Shown: positions 1 to 8,144 of the stretch, piece by piece | How the letters are laid out: each line of letters starts with the position of its first letter | How positions within the stretch are numbered: position 1 is the stretch's first letter | Assembly: GCA_006844585.1 (NCBI GenBank) | Contig: SPJM01000342.1 | Coordinates: forward strand, 1 to 64,000 | Reading direction: 5' to 3' | Source of the DNA: Methylococcaceae bacterium | Lineage (GTDB): Bacteria > Pseudomonadota > Gammaproteobacteria > Methylococcales > Methylomonadaceae | DNA: 64,000 nucleotides | The notes under the pieces: model-generated | Seen by the model: the letters and a program-made list of their open reading frames with translations, nothing else | What the model was told of the DNA's origin: nothing | Databases searched by the model: none | Translations under genes and position numbers: made by a program

Positions 1-386
1 AAAATCTGATGCCCGCGGTTATACATACACTTCTTATAAGCTCGCTTATAAAGGTTTTCAGAACGGAAGCCTTCTTTAGTTCCGCCGCCAAAACCGCCGA
101 CTGTTGCGCCTATTGCCGCGCCCCTGCCCGGATTACCGGCAATTGCGCCTAAGGCCGCCCCGGCGGCTGCGCCTAATGCGCCGCCGACTAGCGCGCCTTT
201 GGTGGTTTCGATGGGGACATCGCCGGAAGCTTGGCGCGCCAAATAGCGACATTCATGTAAATCTTGTTCAATACGGTGGGCGTTGGGATCGTTGTATGGG
301 TCGACAACAGGCCGCCAGTCGGTTTGGCTGGCGCAACCGTTTAACAATAGAGCAAATGCGGCAATGCCGATGAATGTAGTTTTCAT
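1..386 (-). CDS. glycine-zipper outer-membrane lipoprotein, 3' end cut by window edge
   Basis: This gene is absent from the ORF track because it has no stop inside the window. Reading the minus strand from ATG at 386 gives at least 128 residues. They begin with a lipoprotein signal peptide (MKTTFIGIAAFALLLNGC, lipobox LLNGC), so the protein is probably anchored to the outer membrane. A Cys-containing stretch follows (DLHECRYLARQ), then a Gly/Ala-rich double glycine-zipper (about residues 70-105: GALVGGALGAAAGAALGAIAG) typical of YMGG/Rick_17kDa-like envelope proteins. An SD-like GGAA lies about seven bases before the ATG. The plus-strand ORF 104-373 is its shadow. The molecular role is unknown; membrane insertion or envelope stress are family-level guesses. 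Confidence 0.75.
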   Translation of the reverse strand, partial: MKTTFIGIAAFALLLNGCASQTDWRPVVDPYNDPNAHRIEQDLHECRYLARQASGDVPIETTKGALVGGALGAAAGAALGAIAGNPGRGAAIGATVGGFGGGTKEGFRSENLYKRAYKKCMYNRGHQI

Positions 387-474
387 AGCTGTTTCCAAAA
401 GAGTCATTAGGTTGACAGGATAATTTTGTTGCTTGAATTTAACATGAATGGGGGCTTAGTTTTTTTTATAGCGG

Positions 475-2964
475 TTATAGTTCCCGAAAAATACGCATCG
501 GCGAGTGTTTAACGACATTGCGTACGCCCCAGGAGCCGATTAGCGCCACTGCGCCGGTTCCGGTGCATAACACAATCAGCCATACCGCTAAATGCGGCGC
601 ATAATCTAAATGCAAAACAAAATGGTAAAGCACGAATAAAATTGTTTCCGAGATGATGACGGCTAATAGCGAAGCGATAAAGCCCAGCAAAGCAAATTCC
701 CATAAATGCACCGCTTGTAATAATCGCTTACCGGCTCCTAAAGTGCGTTTTAATGCGCCTTCATAAATACGCTGGTCCAGAGTTGAGTATATGGCGGCGA
801 ATAACACGGTAAATCCGGCCAATAAGGCGAAATAGAGTAAATACTCAATGGCGGCGGTAATTTGGCCTAAAATGGATTTGAATTGTTTCAACATCAAGTC
901 GACTTCCAGAATGGTGATGCCGGGGAACGTTTTAGCTAATTGATTGAGATAAGCTTTTTGCGCATCCGGCAGAAAGAAACTGGTGATATGAGTGCTGGCG
1001 TATTGATCCAGAGTGCCGGGTGAAAAAACCATGTAAAAGTTCGGTTTCATGGTATCCCAGCGAACTTTGCGGATGCTGTTGATTACCGCATCGAATTGGC
1101 GGCTGCCGACGGTGAAAGTCAGCCGGTCATTCAAATCGACTTTCAGGCTTTTGGCCAGTTTTTCTTCAATGGAAACTTGTCCAGGTTGTACATTCTCGGC
1201 AGTCCACCATTGTCCGGCGACAATTTTGTTGTCATCGGGGGGCGCTTCACTCCAGGTTAAACTGAGGTCGCGATGGATTGCCCGTTCGCCTTGCGATTCC
1301 TTAGACACAATTTGTTGTACGGGGGTGTCGTTAATGCGCACTAAACGGCCTCTGATTACGGGATAAAAGCGCGCTTCCTTGATTTCCTGGTTTTTTAAGC
1401 TGTTTTCAAAGGCATTTTTCTGATCGGGAAAAATATTCATCACAAAATGGTTGGGCGCGTTATCCGGCAGTTGTTTTTGCCAATCGGCCAATAAATCGGT
1501 TCGCACCGTAAAGCTGATGATCATGGCAACCAGCGTTAAGCTGAATCCGAGGATTTGACTAATGCTGCGGCTGGGACTGCGGGTTAAATTTTGACTGGCG
1601 AAGCGTAGATGCAGCGGCAGGCGAAGCTGTTTGCGACGCCAGATATGCAGGCCGAGGTAAAGCAATCCGCCCAATAAGGCGGTGATGGCGAAGCCGCCGC
1701 CGAGAATGCCGACGGTCATTTTGAGATCATCGGTGTAGCGCCAAACGAAAATGCTGACCAGCAGCAGCGCCAATCCGTAAACCAGCCAACTGCTGATGGG
1801 CATGGGGTCTAAATCATGTCTTAAGGCGCGCAAGGGCGATACGTTTTTTAGGCGCAACAAAGGCGGCAGGGCAAAGCCGAACAATACCGCCAATCCGGTA
1901 AAAAAACCGAAAAAAACGGCAAAAAGTCCGGGTTCGGCGACTTCGGCAGGGAGTAAATCGCGCAATAAATGAAATAAATAGAGTTGCCCTAACCAGCCTA
2001 GCGCACAGGCGATTATATTGGTGAGGCAGCCGAGGATGATGAATTGCGTGATATAGAGATTGAGTACTTGTTTTTGCTTTAAGCCCAAACAGCGCAATAT
2101 CGCAGTCGCATTGAAATGGCGTTCGGTATAACGTCGCGCGGCCATGGCGATGGCTACCCCGGCGATAATGATCACCACTATGCTGGCCAATCCCAAATAG
2201 CGCTCGGCGCGTTTGATCGCCGTACCCAGTTCAGGACGATCTTCATGGATGTCCATGAGTCTTTGAGATGGGTTTAATTGCGGTTTAACCCAGTGATTAA
2301 ACTCAACAATATCTGCTTGCGCGCCGCTGAATTGGAAAAAATAATGGACATGACTGCCGGGTTGTATGACTTGGGTGGCGTGTAGATCATAACCGTTCAT
2401 CATCACTCTGGGCGATAAACTATATAAGTCGCCGCGTTTATCCGGCTCATAACTGATAATGCGGCTAATGCGCAGGGGTTTCTCGCCGATGTTTAATAAG
2501 TCGCCGATAGCCAGTTTTAAGGCGGAAAGGATGCGCTTTTCCACCCACACATTGCCGACCTTCGGGCCTTGCTGATGAACGGTTTCAGTTAAATAGTCCT
2601 GTTCAATGGTTTTCAAATGACCGCGTAAGGGGTAGTGTTTGCTGACCGCTTTTACGCCCGCCAAGAGCATTTCATCATTTTCAATCAAAACGGTGGAGAA
2701 TTCGGCGGTTTTGGCGCGTTTTAAACTCAGTTGCTCGGCTTGATCCAGCCACGGTTGAGGAATATGTGAGGAGCTGGTGATGACCAGGTCGGCGGCCAGA
2801 AATTCAGCGCCTTGCAAATTCATGGTTTTCTGTAAACGCTCAGCAAACAGGCTGATCGCGGTGGTGCTGATCACGGCGATGCTCAAGGCCAGAATCAAGA
2901 TGGTGAGTTCACCGGAACGAGCGTCGCGGCGCAATAGGCGAAAAGCCAAAGCCAGTTGATTCAT
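475..2964 (-). CDS. ybbP: YbbP-like ABC transporter permease (FtsX family)
   Basis: The 829-residue integral membrane protein has the YbbP/COG3127 layout. There is an N-terminal membrane segment (about 21-41), a large periplasmic domain, a block of FtsX-type helices (about 258-380), a second helical pair near 390-445, another periplasmic domain and a C-terminal FtsX block ending in PMRIFREL. E. coli YbbP is about 804 residues, so the length fits. It overlaps ybbA by four bases (ATGA), so the two are translationally coupled and should form one exporter. The family is linked by genome context to the neighbouring lysophospholipase/thioesterase TesA, as here. The substrate is not established; lipid or lipoprotein-related export is inference. 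Confidence 0.88.
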   Translation of the reverse strand: MNQLALAFRLLRRDARSGELTILILALSIAVISTTAISLFAERLQKTMNLQGAEFLAADLVITSSSHIPQPWLDQAEQLSLKRAKTAEFSTVLIENDEMLLAGVKAVSKHYPLRGHLKTIEQDYLTETVHQQGPKVGNVWVEKRILSALKLAIGDLLNIGEKPLRISRIISYEPDKRGDLYSLSPRVMMNGYDLHATQVIQPGSHVHYFFQFSGAQADIVEFNHWVKPQLNPSQRLMDIHEDRPELGTAIKRAERYLGLASIVVIIIAGVAIAMAARRYTERHFNATAILRCLGLKQKQVLNLYITQFIILGCLTNIIACALGWLGQLYLFHLLRDLLPAEVAEPGLFAVFFGFFTGLAVLFGFALPPLLRLKNVSPLRALRHDLDPMPISSWLVYGLALLLVSIFVWRYTDDLKMTVGILGGGFAITALLGGLLYLGLHIWRRKQLRLPLHLRFASQNLTRSPSRSISQILGFSLTLVAMIISFTVRTDLLADWQKQLPDNAPNHFVMNIFPDQKNAFENSLKNQEIKEARFYPVIRGRLVRINDTPVQQIVSKESQGERAIHRDLSLTWSEAPPDDNKIVAGQWWTAENVQPGQVSIEEKLAKSLKVDLNDRLTFTVGSRQFDAVINSIRKVRWDTMKPNFYMVFSPGTLDQYASTHITSFFLPDAQKAYLNQLAKTFPGITILEVDLMLKQFKSILGQITAAIEYLLYFALLAGFTVLFAAIYSTLDQRIYEGALKRTLGAGKRLLQAVHLWEFALLGFIASLLAVIISETILFVLYHFVLHLDYAPHLAVWLIVLCTGTGAVALIGSWGVRNVVKHSPMRIFREL

Positions 2965-3644
2965 ATCAGTTTACCTGCGTCGAGTTTAATCGTGCGCTGA
3001 CAGCGCCCCGCCAGTTCGTTATCATGCGTCACCAGAATTAAAGTGGTCTGTTTTTCGGCATTGAGCTGGAATAAAAGTTCGATAATTTGCGCGCCGGTGC
3101 GACTGTCTAAATTACCAGTCGGCTCGTCGGCGAATAAAATGGCCGGTTCGGTAACGAAGGCGCGAGCCAGAGCGACTCGTTGTTGTTCACCGCCTGATAA
3201 TTGCCGGGGCGTGTGTTGGAGACGCTCGGCCAGACCGACGCGGTTTAGTAAGCGTTCGGCTTTATGCTCAGCTTGTTTGTCATTGGCCAGTTCCAGCGGC
3301 AGCATGACATTTTCCATTGCGGTTAGGCCGGGCAGCAATTGAAAGGATTGGAAAACAAAACCGATTAGTTGATTGCGCAATAAGGCGCGGCCATCTTCAT
3401 TCATCGCGGTGAGTTCTTTACCGTTGATTTGTATGCTGCCGACGCTGGGCGTATCCAGGCCCGCCATCAGACTGAGCAAAGTGGATTTTCCCGAACCGGA
3501 TGCGCCGACGATAGCCAGGCTGTCTCCGCGGTGAATTGTTAAGTCAACAGATGACAAGATGTGCAATAATCCGTTTGCGGTTGGGACGCTTTTTCCCAGA
3601 TTGCGTGTTTCAATAATGACTTGATCGGTTTCAATGATGGGCAT
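2961..3644 (-). CDS. ybbA: YbbA-like ABC transporter ATP-binding protein
   Basis: This is the ATPase partner of YbbP. From the chosen ATG (MPIIETDQ) it has 227 residues with Walker A GASGSGKST (about 48-56), signature LSGGEQQ, Walker B ILFADEP and the switch histidine in VTHD, as in LolD/MacB-type ATPases. The ORF track extends 28 residues upstream, but that extension does not resemble the family N terminus and runs into the divergent tesA. The family normally starts just before the first beta strand, as here. The ATG lies on CATG shared with the tesA start on the other strand. No convincing SD is visible. The gene forms an operon with ybbP. Confidence 0.88.
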   Translation of the reverse strand: MPIIETDQVIIETRNLGKSVPTANGLLHILSSVDLTIHRGDSLAIVGASGSGKSTLLSLMAGLDTPSVGSIQINGKELTAMNEDGRALLRNQLIGFVFQSFQLLPGLTAMENVMLPLELANDKQAEHKAERLLNRVGLAERLQHTPRQLSGGEQQRVALARAFVTEPAILFADEPTGNLDSRTGAQIIELLFQLNAEKQTTLILVTHDNELAGRCQRTIKLDAGKLI

Positions 3645-4242
3645 GATAAAAATTTTATTAACATTATATTTGGCGATATTTTCAACCACTCTGACAGCTA
3701 AATCAATTGTTGTCTTAGGGGATAGCATTAGCGCCGGTTACGGAATGGACGTGCAAAACGGTTGGGTGGCCTTATTAGCTGATAAACTGAAAACCGAAAA
3801 TTCGGCCTATCGGATCCGCAATGAAAGCATCAGCGGCGATACCAGCGCAGGCGGCATTGCCAGGGTTGATGGAATTCTACAGCGTTATCAGCCCTCGATT
3901 ATTATCCTGGAATTGGGCGCCAATGACGGTTTGCGTGGTTTTCCGACAAAAAAAATAAAGGCCAATTTACAGGAAATTGTGCGCCGCGCCCAGCAACAAA
4001 ATGTCAAAGTTTTACTGCTCAGTATGCGTATTCCGCCGAATTACGGCAGACGGTACACGCAAATGTTTTATCAGCTCTACCCGGATCTGGCGACGGAAAT
4101 GCAAATTCCTTTCGTGCCTTTCATTTTGGAAGATGTGGCGTTAAGAGAAAAGCTAATGCAACATGATGGTTTACACCCTAATGAGCTTGCCCAGAAAATG
4201 ATTTTGGGCAAGGTTTGGGAGTATCTGAAGCCGCTGCTTTAA
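3643..4242 (+). CDS. tesA: TesA-like arylesterase/lysophospholipase (SGNH hydrolase)
   Basis: This is a periplasmic multifunctional acyl-CoA thioesterase/lysophospholipase L1-type enzyme. From ATG 3643 it has 199 residues: a cleavable signal peptide (MIKILLTLYLAIFSTTLTA), the GDS block with catalytic Ser (VVLGDSISAGYG), the Gly block in SGDTSAGG, the GAND block, and the C-terminal DGLHPN carrying the catalytic Asp and His. All four SGNH blocks are present and the length matches E. coli TesA (about 208). In-frame ATGs at 3634 and 3637 are alternatives; 3643 gives the best signal peptide. It is divergent from ybbA-ybbP, a pairing conserved in many gammaproteobacteria. Confidence 0.88.
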   Translation: MIKILLTLYLAIFSTTLTAKSIVVLGDSISAGYGMDVQNGWVALLADKLKTENSAYRIRNESISGDTSAGGIARVDGILQRYQPSIIILELGANDGLRGFPTKKIKANLQEIVRRAQQQNVKVLLLSMRIPPNYGRRYTQMFYQLYPDLATEMQIPFVPFILEDVALREKLMQHDGLHPNELAQKMILGKVWEYLKPLL

Positions 4243-4662
4243 CAGTATTTTACATATTTCCGGTTATTTAGGTTGAAATGATTCTTAGGAGCGGCTAAAT
4301 TTGGGCGTTAACAATATTATGTAAATATTACAAGGCTCTATATGAAGTTTATTGCTTTTTTTTAAGTTTTATTTGATGAATTCAAGTTTGACGTTTTTTT
4401 GGTTTTTCATCAATAAATTTATATTCCCACAAAAAAATATTTTCATGGCAAGCTTTGCAGCCAGGTGACGAAATTTGTCACAAAAAAAATAAAACCATTA
4501 TTTTTCATATTGTTGTTATTCTGCAACATTGTATGTTGTTTTCTTGTTGTATTGCCCACCACTCCTACAAAACTATTGTTGTGATTACGACATTGGGTTT
4601 TGTGAACCAGTTCAAGTTTTTAATTTTACTCAAAAAACCCTTTTTTTATCCGGAGCCTTGCC

Positions 4663-4691
4663 TTGACTAAAAACGGAATGAAATCTATAGT
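4663..4691 (+). promoter_or_regulatory. sigma70 promoter of mraZ / dcw cluster
   Basis: TTGACT, a 17-base spacer and TATAGT give a near-consensus -35/-10 pair. The predicted start of transcription is near 4697-4699, about 55 bases before the mraZ start codon. The -10 box abuts the first TGG repeat of the putative MraZ operator, an arrangement expected for autorepression. Confidence 0.7.
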
Positions 4692-4726
4692 GGAAACCCA
4701 GTGGTAGAAAAGTGGAAAAAAATGGA
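4690..4726 (+). promoter_or_regulatory. putative MraZ operator: four TGG repeats with 10-11 base period
   Basis: GTGG occurs at 4690, 4701 and 4712, followed by ATGG at 4722. The TGG cores lie at 4691, 4702, 4713 and 4723, spaced 11, 11 and 10 bases, about one helical turn. MraZ proteins are known to bind short direct repeats with a TGGG/GTGG core upstream of their own gene. The array covers the -10 box and the likely transcription start, so MraZ binding should repress. Assignment is by position and repeat pattern. Confidence 0.65.
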
Positions 4727-4752
4727 TTTTTTGAGAAATTCGGGGGACATTC

Positions 4753-5220
4753 TTGTTTCGGGGCAGCAGCAATATCAATTTGGATGCCAAAGGGCGTCTG
4801 GCGATTCCTACTCGTTATCGGGGGGAGTTGGAGGAGTGTTGCGCCCGGCAAATGATATTAACCGTGGGCGTCAATGAAAAATGCACGGGCGAAGAAGGTT
4901 GTCTCTGGTTGTACCCGTTACCAGAATGGGAAATCCTGGAAAAAAAAATTAACGGTTTGGCGAGTTTGAATAAAAGCGCCAATAAACTTCGACGCTTTTT
5001 AATCGGTAACGCCTGCGAATGTGAAATGGATGGGCAAGGGCGTTTATTGATTCCTGAAAATTTGAGAAAGTTCGCCGGCATGGAAAAACATATTGTTTTT
5101 ATCGGCCAATTGAACAAGTTTGAGATATGGAATCAACAAGCCTGGCAGGCTAAAGAAGCGGACTGGATGAGTGGCGGTGATGATGAAGGTTTGGACGAAC
5201 TATCGGATCTTTCCTTTTAA
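4753..5220 (+). CDS. mraZ: MraZ, transcriptional regulator of the division/cell-wall cluster
   Basis: The 155-residue protein has two MraZ/AbrB-like SpoVT folds, with the diagnostic repeats DAKGRLAIPTRYR near the N terminus and DGQGRLLIPENLR near residue 95. Family proteins begin MFRG, and here that corresponds to a TTG start codon at 4753 preceded by GGGGGA five bases away. No in-frame ATG lies nearby upstream. It binds DNA repeats upstream of its own gene and represses the dcw operon; the likely operator is immediately upstream. rsmH follows after five bases. Confidence 0.95.
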   Translation: MFRGSSNINLDAKGRLAIPTRYRGELEECCARQMILTVGVNEKCTGEEGCLWLYPLPEWEILEKKINGLASLNKSANKLRRFLIGNACECEMDGQGRLLIPENLRKFAGMEKHIVFIGQLNKFEIWNQQAWQAKEADWMSGGDDEGLDELSDLSF

Positions 5221-5225
5221 TTATC

Positions 5226-6158
5226 ATGGAACATTTTTCGGTATTGTTTAATGAGTCGTTACAAGCGCTCAATATTAAGGCTGATGGCTTTTATATAGAT
5301 GGCACTTTTGGAAGAGGCGGACATAGTCAAGGGATTTTAAAACAGTTAGGCGAGCGTGGGCGTTTATTGGCTTTTGACAGAGACCCCGACGCCATTCATT
5401 CGCCGATTGCTCAAGCCTTGTTGAAAGATGATCGTTTTGAATTGCATTATGGATGTTTTTCGGAGTTGGCGGATGTGGTCTCTAATAGAGGATTGTTTCA
5501 GCAAGTTGATGGCGTATTAATGGACTTAGGCGTTTCTTCGCCGCAATTGGATAATCCGGATCGTGGCTTCAGTTTTATGCAAGACGGTCCTTTAGATATG
5601 CGCATGGATGTGAATGCGCCGTTGACTGCGGAAAAATGGTTGCGTGAAGTCGAAGAGCAAGAGTTGATCAAAGTGTTGTTTGAATACGGCGAAGAGCGTT
5701 TTGCTAAAAGGATTGCTCGCGCTGTGATGACGACCAGGGAAAAGCAGGCAATTGCCAGGACTGCGGATTTAGTTAAATTGGTTGAACAGGCGATTCCTTA
5801 TAGAGAAAAGCATAAGCATCCGGCGACGCGTACCTTTCAAGCGATAAGAATTCGCATCAATAGCGAGTTGCAAGAAGTTGAAGCGGGTTTGCGGCAAGCG
5901 GTTGAAGTTTTAAGTATCGGCGGTCGTTTAGTGGTGATTTCTTTTCATTCTTTGGAAGATAGAATTGTGAAAAGATTTATTCGGCAAGAGTCAGGATTGA
6001 AACATAATCCGGGGCGATTGCCGGTAAAGGAAGAAGATATCGCTCGAGGTTGTTTGAAAAAAATCGGTAAAGCGATTAAAGCCGGTCCGGAAGAGTTAAA
6101 GCAAAATCCACGTTCTCGCAGCGCTGTGATGAGAATTGCCGAGAAAGTTGATGCTTGA
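5226..6158 (+). CDS. rsmH: 16S rRNA (cytosine1402-N4)-methyltransferase
   Basis: RsmH (MraW) uses S-adenosylmethionine to methylate N4 of C1402 in the decoding centre of 16S rRNA. The 310-residue protein shows the SAM-binding motif YIDGTFGRGGHS (about 22-33), VLMDLGVSSPQLD, and the conserved DRGFSF, ATRTFQA and SFHSLEDR blocks. Its length matches E. coli (313). It lies between mraZ and ftsL, the universal dcw position, and its stop overlaps the ftsL start by eight bases. Confidence 0.97.
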   Translation: MEHFSVLFNESLQALNIKADGFYIDGTFGRGGHSQGILKQLGERGRLLAFDRDPDAIHSPIAQALLKDDRFELHYGCFSELADVVSNRGLFQQVDGVLMDLGVSSPQLDNPDRGFSFMQDGPLDMRMDVNAPLTAEKWLREVEEQELIKVLFEYGEERFAKRIARAVMTTREKQAIARTADLVKLVEQAIPYREKHKHPATRTFQAIRIRINSELQEVEAGLRQAVEVLSIGGRLVVISFHSLEDRIVKRFIRQESGLKHNPGRLPVKEEDIARGCLKKIGKAIKAGPEELKQNPRSRSAVMRIAEKVDA

Positions 6159-6423
6159 GCGGAATGGCCTGGTATTCAGCGGATTGTGTGTGTTGATGTT
6201 GTTGTCGGCATTGTGGGTGGTGTATCGAAAATATCGGGTTAGGCAGCTTTTTAATGAAATACAGGTGATGGAAAGAGAGCTGGATAATCATGAGGTTGAG
6301 TGGGGGCGCTTGCAGTTGGAAATCTCCATGTTGACGGAGAGCAATCGGGTCGAAATAGCGGCTAAAAAACGTTTGAATTTAGTCATGCCGCAGCGTGAAG
6401 AGATTGTTTACATAAAACCTTGA
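6151..6423 (+). CDS. ftsL: cell division protein FtsL
   Basis: This small bitopic membrane protein has 90 residues from ATG 6151. It has a short cytoplasmic end, one membrane segment (about 7-27) and a periplasmic heptad-rich coiled coil (about 30-75). FtsL partners FtsB and FtsQ and activates FtsWI during septation. The ORF track starts at TTG 6136 inside rsmH; ATG 6151 is preferred because it gives the usual short N terminus and an eight-base overlap with rsmH. Sequence conservation is low in this family, so the call leans on topology and its place between rsmH and ftsI. Confidence 0.88.
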   Translation: MLERNGLVFSGLCVLMLLSALWVVYRKYRVRQLFNEIQVMERELDNHEVEWGRLQLEISMLTESNRVEIAAKKRLNLVMPQREEIVYIKP

Positions 6424-8144
6424 TGGCTGATTTTTTTGAGCTTCATAAGCCTGAACATAAGGTCAACTATGCGGCAAGACGAAAGCAGGTGCTTGTTTTG
6501 GCGTATATGGCGACTGCGGTATTAGCGGTGAGAGCAATTGATCTGCATATTGTAAAGAAATTTTTTTTACAACAGAAAGCGCAGAATCAATATGTCTCCA
6601 AAGTTGTAGCGCCCGCTTATCGCGGACGGATTTTAGATAGGAACGGCGAGGTGCTGGCGATGAGTACGCCGGTAAAAACCGTTGCTGTAGATACCCGGCA
6701 ATTGAAAAAGGAAGATGAAGATAAGTTTTCAGTGATCGCGGATAAATTGAATGTTGCTGAGCAGGAAATTAGCAAGTGGTTGACGATAGCCCCGAATAGG
6801 CATCGTTACTTTTATTTAAAAAGGCGAATTAATCCTGATTTGGCGGAACAAGTACAACAGTTGAAAGTGTCGGGAATACATTTTGAAGACGAACTTAAAC
6901 GCTTTTATCCGCATGGCGAGGTGACCGGACATTTAATCGGTTTTACCAATATTGACGACCAAGGTCAGGAAGGTTTGGAGCGCGCTTATCAGAGAAGTTT
7001 GCAAGGCGTCAGCGGGAAAAAGAGGGTCATTCAGGATGGTCAGGGGCAGATCATCAAGGATATTGAACATATTGTCGAACCGGTAGACGGAACAGATTTA
7101 CGATTGACAATTGATAATCGCATTCAGTATTTAGCCTACCGGGAGTTACAAAAAGCGTTTTTAAAACATAAGGCTAAAACAGCTTCATTAGTAGTGTTAA
7201 ACGCCAAAAACGGCGAAATTCTGGCGGCGGTCAACCAACCGGCGTTTAATCCGAATAATCGGAAAAATATAGTTGCATCGCGCTACCAGAATCGGGTGAT
7301 GGTGGACACTTTTGAACCAGGATCTACGGTTAAGCCTTTTGTTGTGGCGGCGGCTTTGCAAGGAAAATTTATTCGCCCTAAAGATCGCTTTAAGACTGAA
7401 GGTATTTATCGGCTGGATGGTAATGTCATCAAAGACGCGCGAAATTACGGGGTTTTAAGTTTGGGCGGCGCCATTAAAAAATCCAGCAATATCGCCCTGA
7501 GCAAGATTGCGCTGAAAATGCCGCCGGAATATATGTGGGACAGTTATCGACAGTTGGGTTTCGGGATTTCCGCAGGCGTCGGTTTTCCGGTTGAAGCGGC
7601 TGGTTCAGTGATGGACTTCCATGGCTGGAACCGCTTTGAACAAGCAACATTGTCATTTGGTTATGGCATGTCGGCTTCGTTGTTGCAGTTGGCGCGCGCT
7701 TATACCGCGTTGGCGGATGACGGCATTTTACATTCGGTGAGTTTGTTATCGCGACAACAAGATTTTGATCAACAGCGGGTTTATTCGGCGGAGACGGCTA
7801 AAGCTGTGCGGACGATGATGGAACGGGTGGTGAGCATAGATGGCACTGCTCGGAAAGCGCGAGTTGAAGGTTACCGCGTTGCCGGTAAAACCGGGACGGT
7901 GCGGAAGGTCAACAATGGCGAATATGTGGAAAATGCTTATCTTTCGCTTTTTGTCGGCATGGCCCCGGCCAGTGCGCCGCGTTTTATCATTGCGGTGATG
8001 ATTGATGAGCCTAGCGCCGGAGAATATTACGGCGGCGCGGTGGCGGCTCCGGTGTTTTCGGCGGTGATGGCGGGAACCTTGAGAACTTATGCGGTATCGC
8101 CCGATCAGGAAGATTCGATGCCTTTATTATTGACGCGGAAATGA
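6423..8144 (+). CDS. ftsI: peptidoglycan transpeptidase FtsI (PBP3)
   Basis: This class B penicillin-binding protein crosslinks septal peptidoglycan. From ATG 6423, which overlaps the ftsL stop by one base (TGATG), it has 573 residues. It has an N-terminal membrane anchor (about 24-45), a pedestal domain beginning near YRGRILDRNGEVLA, and a transpeptidase domain with STVK (active-site Ser, about residue 301), SSN and KTGT. No PASTA domains follow. It acts with FtsW, encoded downstream. The stop overlaps murE by four bases (ATGA). Confidence 0.96.
   Translation: MADFFELHKPEHKVNYAARRKQVLVLAYMATAVLAVRAIDLHIVKKFFLQQKAQNQYVSKVVAPAYRGRILDRNGEVLAMSTPVKTVAVDTRQLKKEDEDKFSVIADKLNVAEQEISKWLTIAPNRHRYFYLKRRINPDLAEQVQQLKVSGIHFEDELKRFYPHGEVTGHLIGFTNIDDQGQEGLERAYQRSLQGVSGKKRVIQDGQGQIIKDIEHIVEPVDGTDLRLTIDNRIQYLAYRELQKAFLKHKAKTASLVVLNAKNGEILAAVNQPAFNPNNRKNIVASRYQNRVMVDTFEPGSTVKPFVVAAALQGKFIRPKDRFKTEGIYRLDGNVIKDARNYGVLSLGGAIKKSSNIALSKIALKMPPEYMWDSYRQLGFGISAGVGFPVEAAGSVMDFHGWNRFEQATLSFGYGMSASLLQLARAYTALADDGILHSVSLLSRQQDFDQQRVYSAETAKAVRTMMERVVSIDGTARKARVEGYRVAGKTGTVRKVNNGEYVENAYLSLFVGMAPASAPRFIIAVMIDEPSAGEYYGGAVAAPVFSAVMAGTLRTYAVSPDQEDSMPLLLTRK

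Larger units (their letters stand above)
4243..4752 (+). other. 510-base intergenic region upstream of mraZ
   Basis: This is an AT-rich spacer between tesA and the dcw cluster. The last 90 bases hold the mraZ promoter and operator listed separately. The rest has long A and T tracts and no credible gene; ORF 4455-4670 shows no family features and is judged spurious. I see no strong terminator after tesA. Confidence 0.6.

Noticed and set aside
104-373. Plus-strand ORF of 89 aa
   Set aside because: Arg-rich shadow of the minus-strand glycine-zipper lipoprotein, which has a signal peptide, lipobox and SD.
4455-4670. ORF of 71 aa upstream of mraZ
   Set aside because: No family features, low-complexity AT-rich sequence, and its end overlaps the dcw promoter.
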